A stretch of DNA of 5,740 nt from contig JACKFB010000034.1 in NCBI GenBank assembly GCA_020632695.1, positions 1 to 5,740 of the forward strand, written 5' to 3'. Below, piece by piece: positions 5,708-5,740 of the stretch. The DNA comes from Deltaproteobacteria bacterium (GTDB lineage Bacteria > Myxococcota_A > UBA9042 > PHBI01 > JACKFB01). Both the position numbers and the translations under genes were made by a program. Every line of letters begins with the position of its first letter. Positions within the stretch are counted from its first letter, which is position 1. Under the pieces are notes generated by a model. That model was given only the letters and a program-made list of their open reading frames with translations. It had not been told where the DNA came from and ran no database searches.

Positions 5708-5740
5708 CGCTCGCTCGGGTCGCGTGTGCGGCGGGCCTGG

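Noticed and set aside
5665..5740. Start or end of another gene at the right edge
   Set aside because: Only 76 bases are visible. Open frames exist there on both strands by chance in such GC-rich DNA, and nothing shows coding.

Overview
The window is very GC-rich, with G or C at nearly every third codon position, and reads as a bacterial chromosome of the Myxococcota/Bradymonadales type. That placement is inferred from style rather than from a marker gene. The clues are a long Asp/Thr/Glu/Gly linker feeding into a cysteine-rich module and a beta-propeller exoprotein, which is typical of large secreted proteins in these groups, and a VKOR–thioredoxin fusion of the kind found there. No RNA gene, CRISPR array, insertion sequence or phage gene was seen. 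All four genes lie on the + strand.

Layout: (1) Positions 1-2877 are the 3' part of one very large gene for a secreted or surface protein. Its start lies left of the window. The visible 958 residues are a repeat-encoded acidic/Thr linker (DNA repeats at 1-36, 43-168 and 190-258), an eight-cysteine module, seven repeats of about 60 residues that should close a seven-bladed propeller, a cysteine-rich EGF-like region, a PPC-like beta-sandwich, a second short Cys-rich segment and an unrecognised four-cysteine C-terminal domain. (2) Positions 2878-3071 are non-coding, with strong GC hairpins and a ribosome binding site. (3) Positions 3072-5664 are a compact three-gene run: a VKOR/DsbA-like fusion membrane oxidase, an OmpA-like envelope protein, and a TlpA/ResA-like thioredoxin lipoprotein. 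The genes are separated by 2 bp and then overlap by about 20 bp. (4) Positions 5665-5740 hold no recognisable gene.

Working model (inference): the three-gene run is an extracytoplasmic thiol/disulfide unit. The VKOR fusion oxidises its own thioredoxin domain, and through it secreted proteins, passing electrons to quinone. The TlpA-like lipoprotein would provide a second thiol exchanger outside the cytoplasm. The six-cysteine OmpA-like protein between them could be a client or an envelope tether. The upstream exoprotein, with about 43 cysteines in its visible part, is an obvious candidate substrate, but the sequence shows only proximity, and the gap carries possible terminator hairpins. None of the individual families is new; the arrangement, and the linker plus four-cysteine C-terminal domain, are the parts most worth checking.
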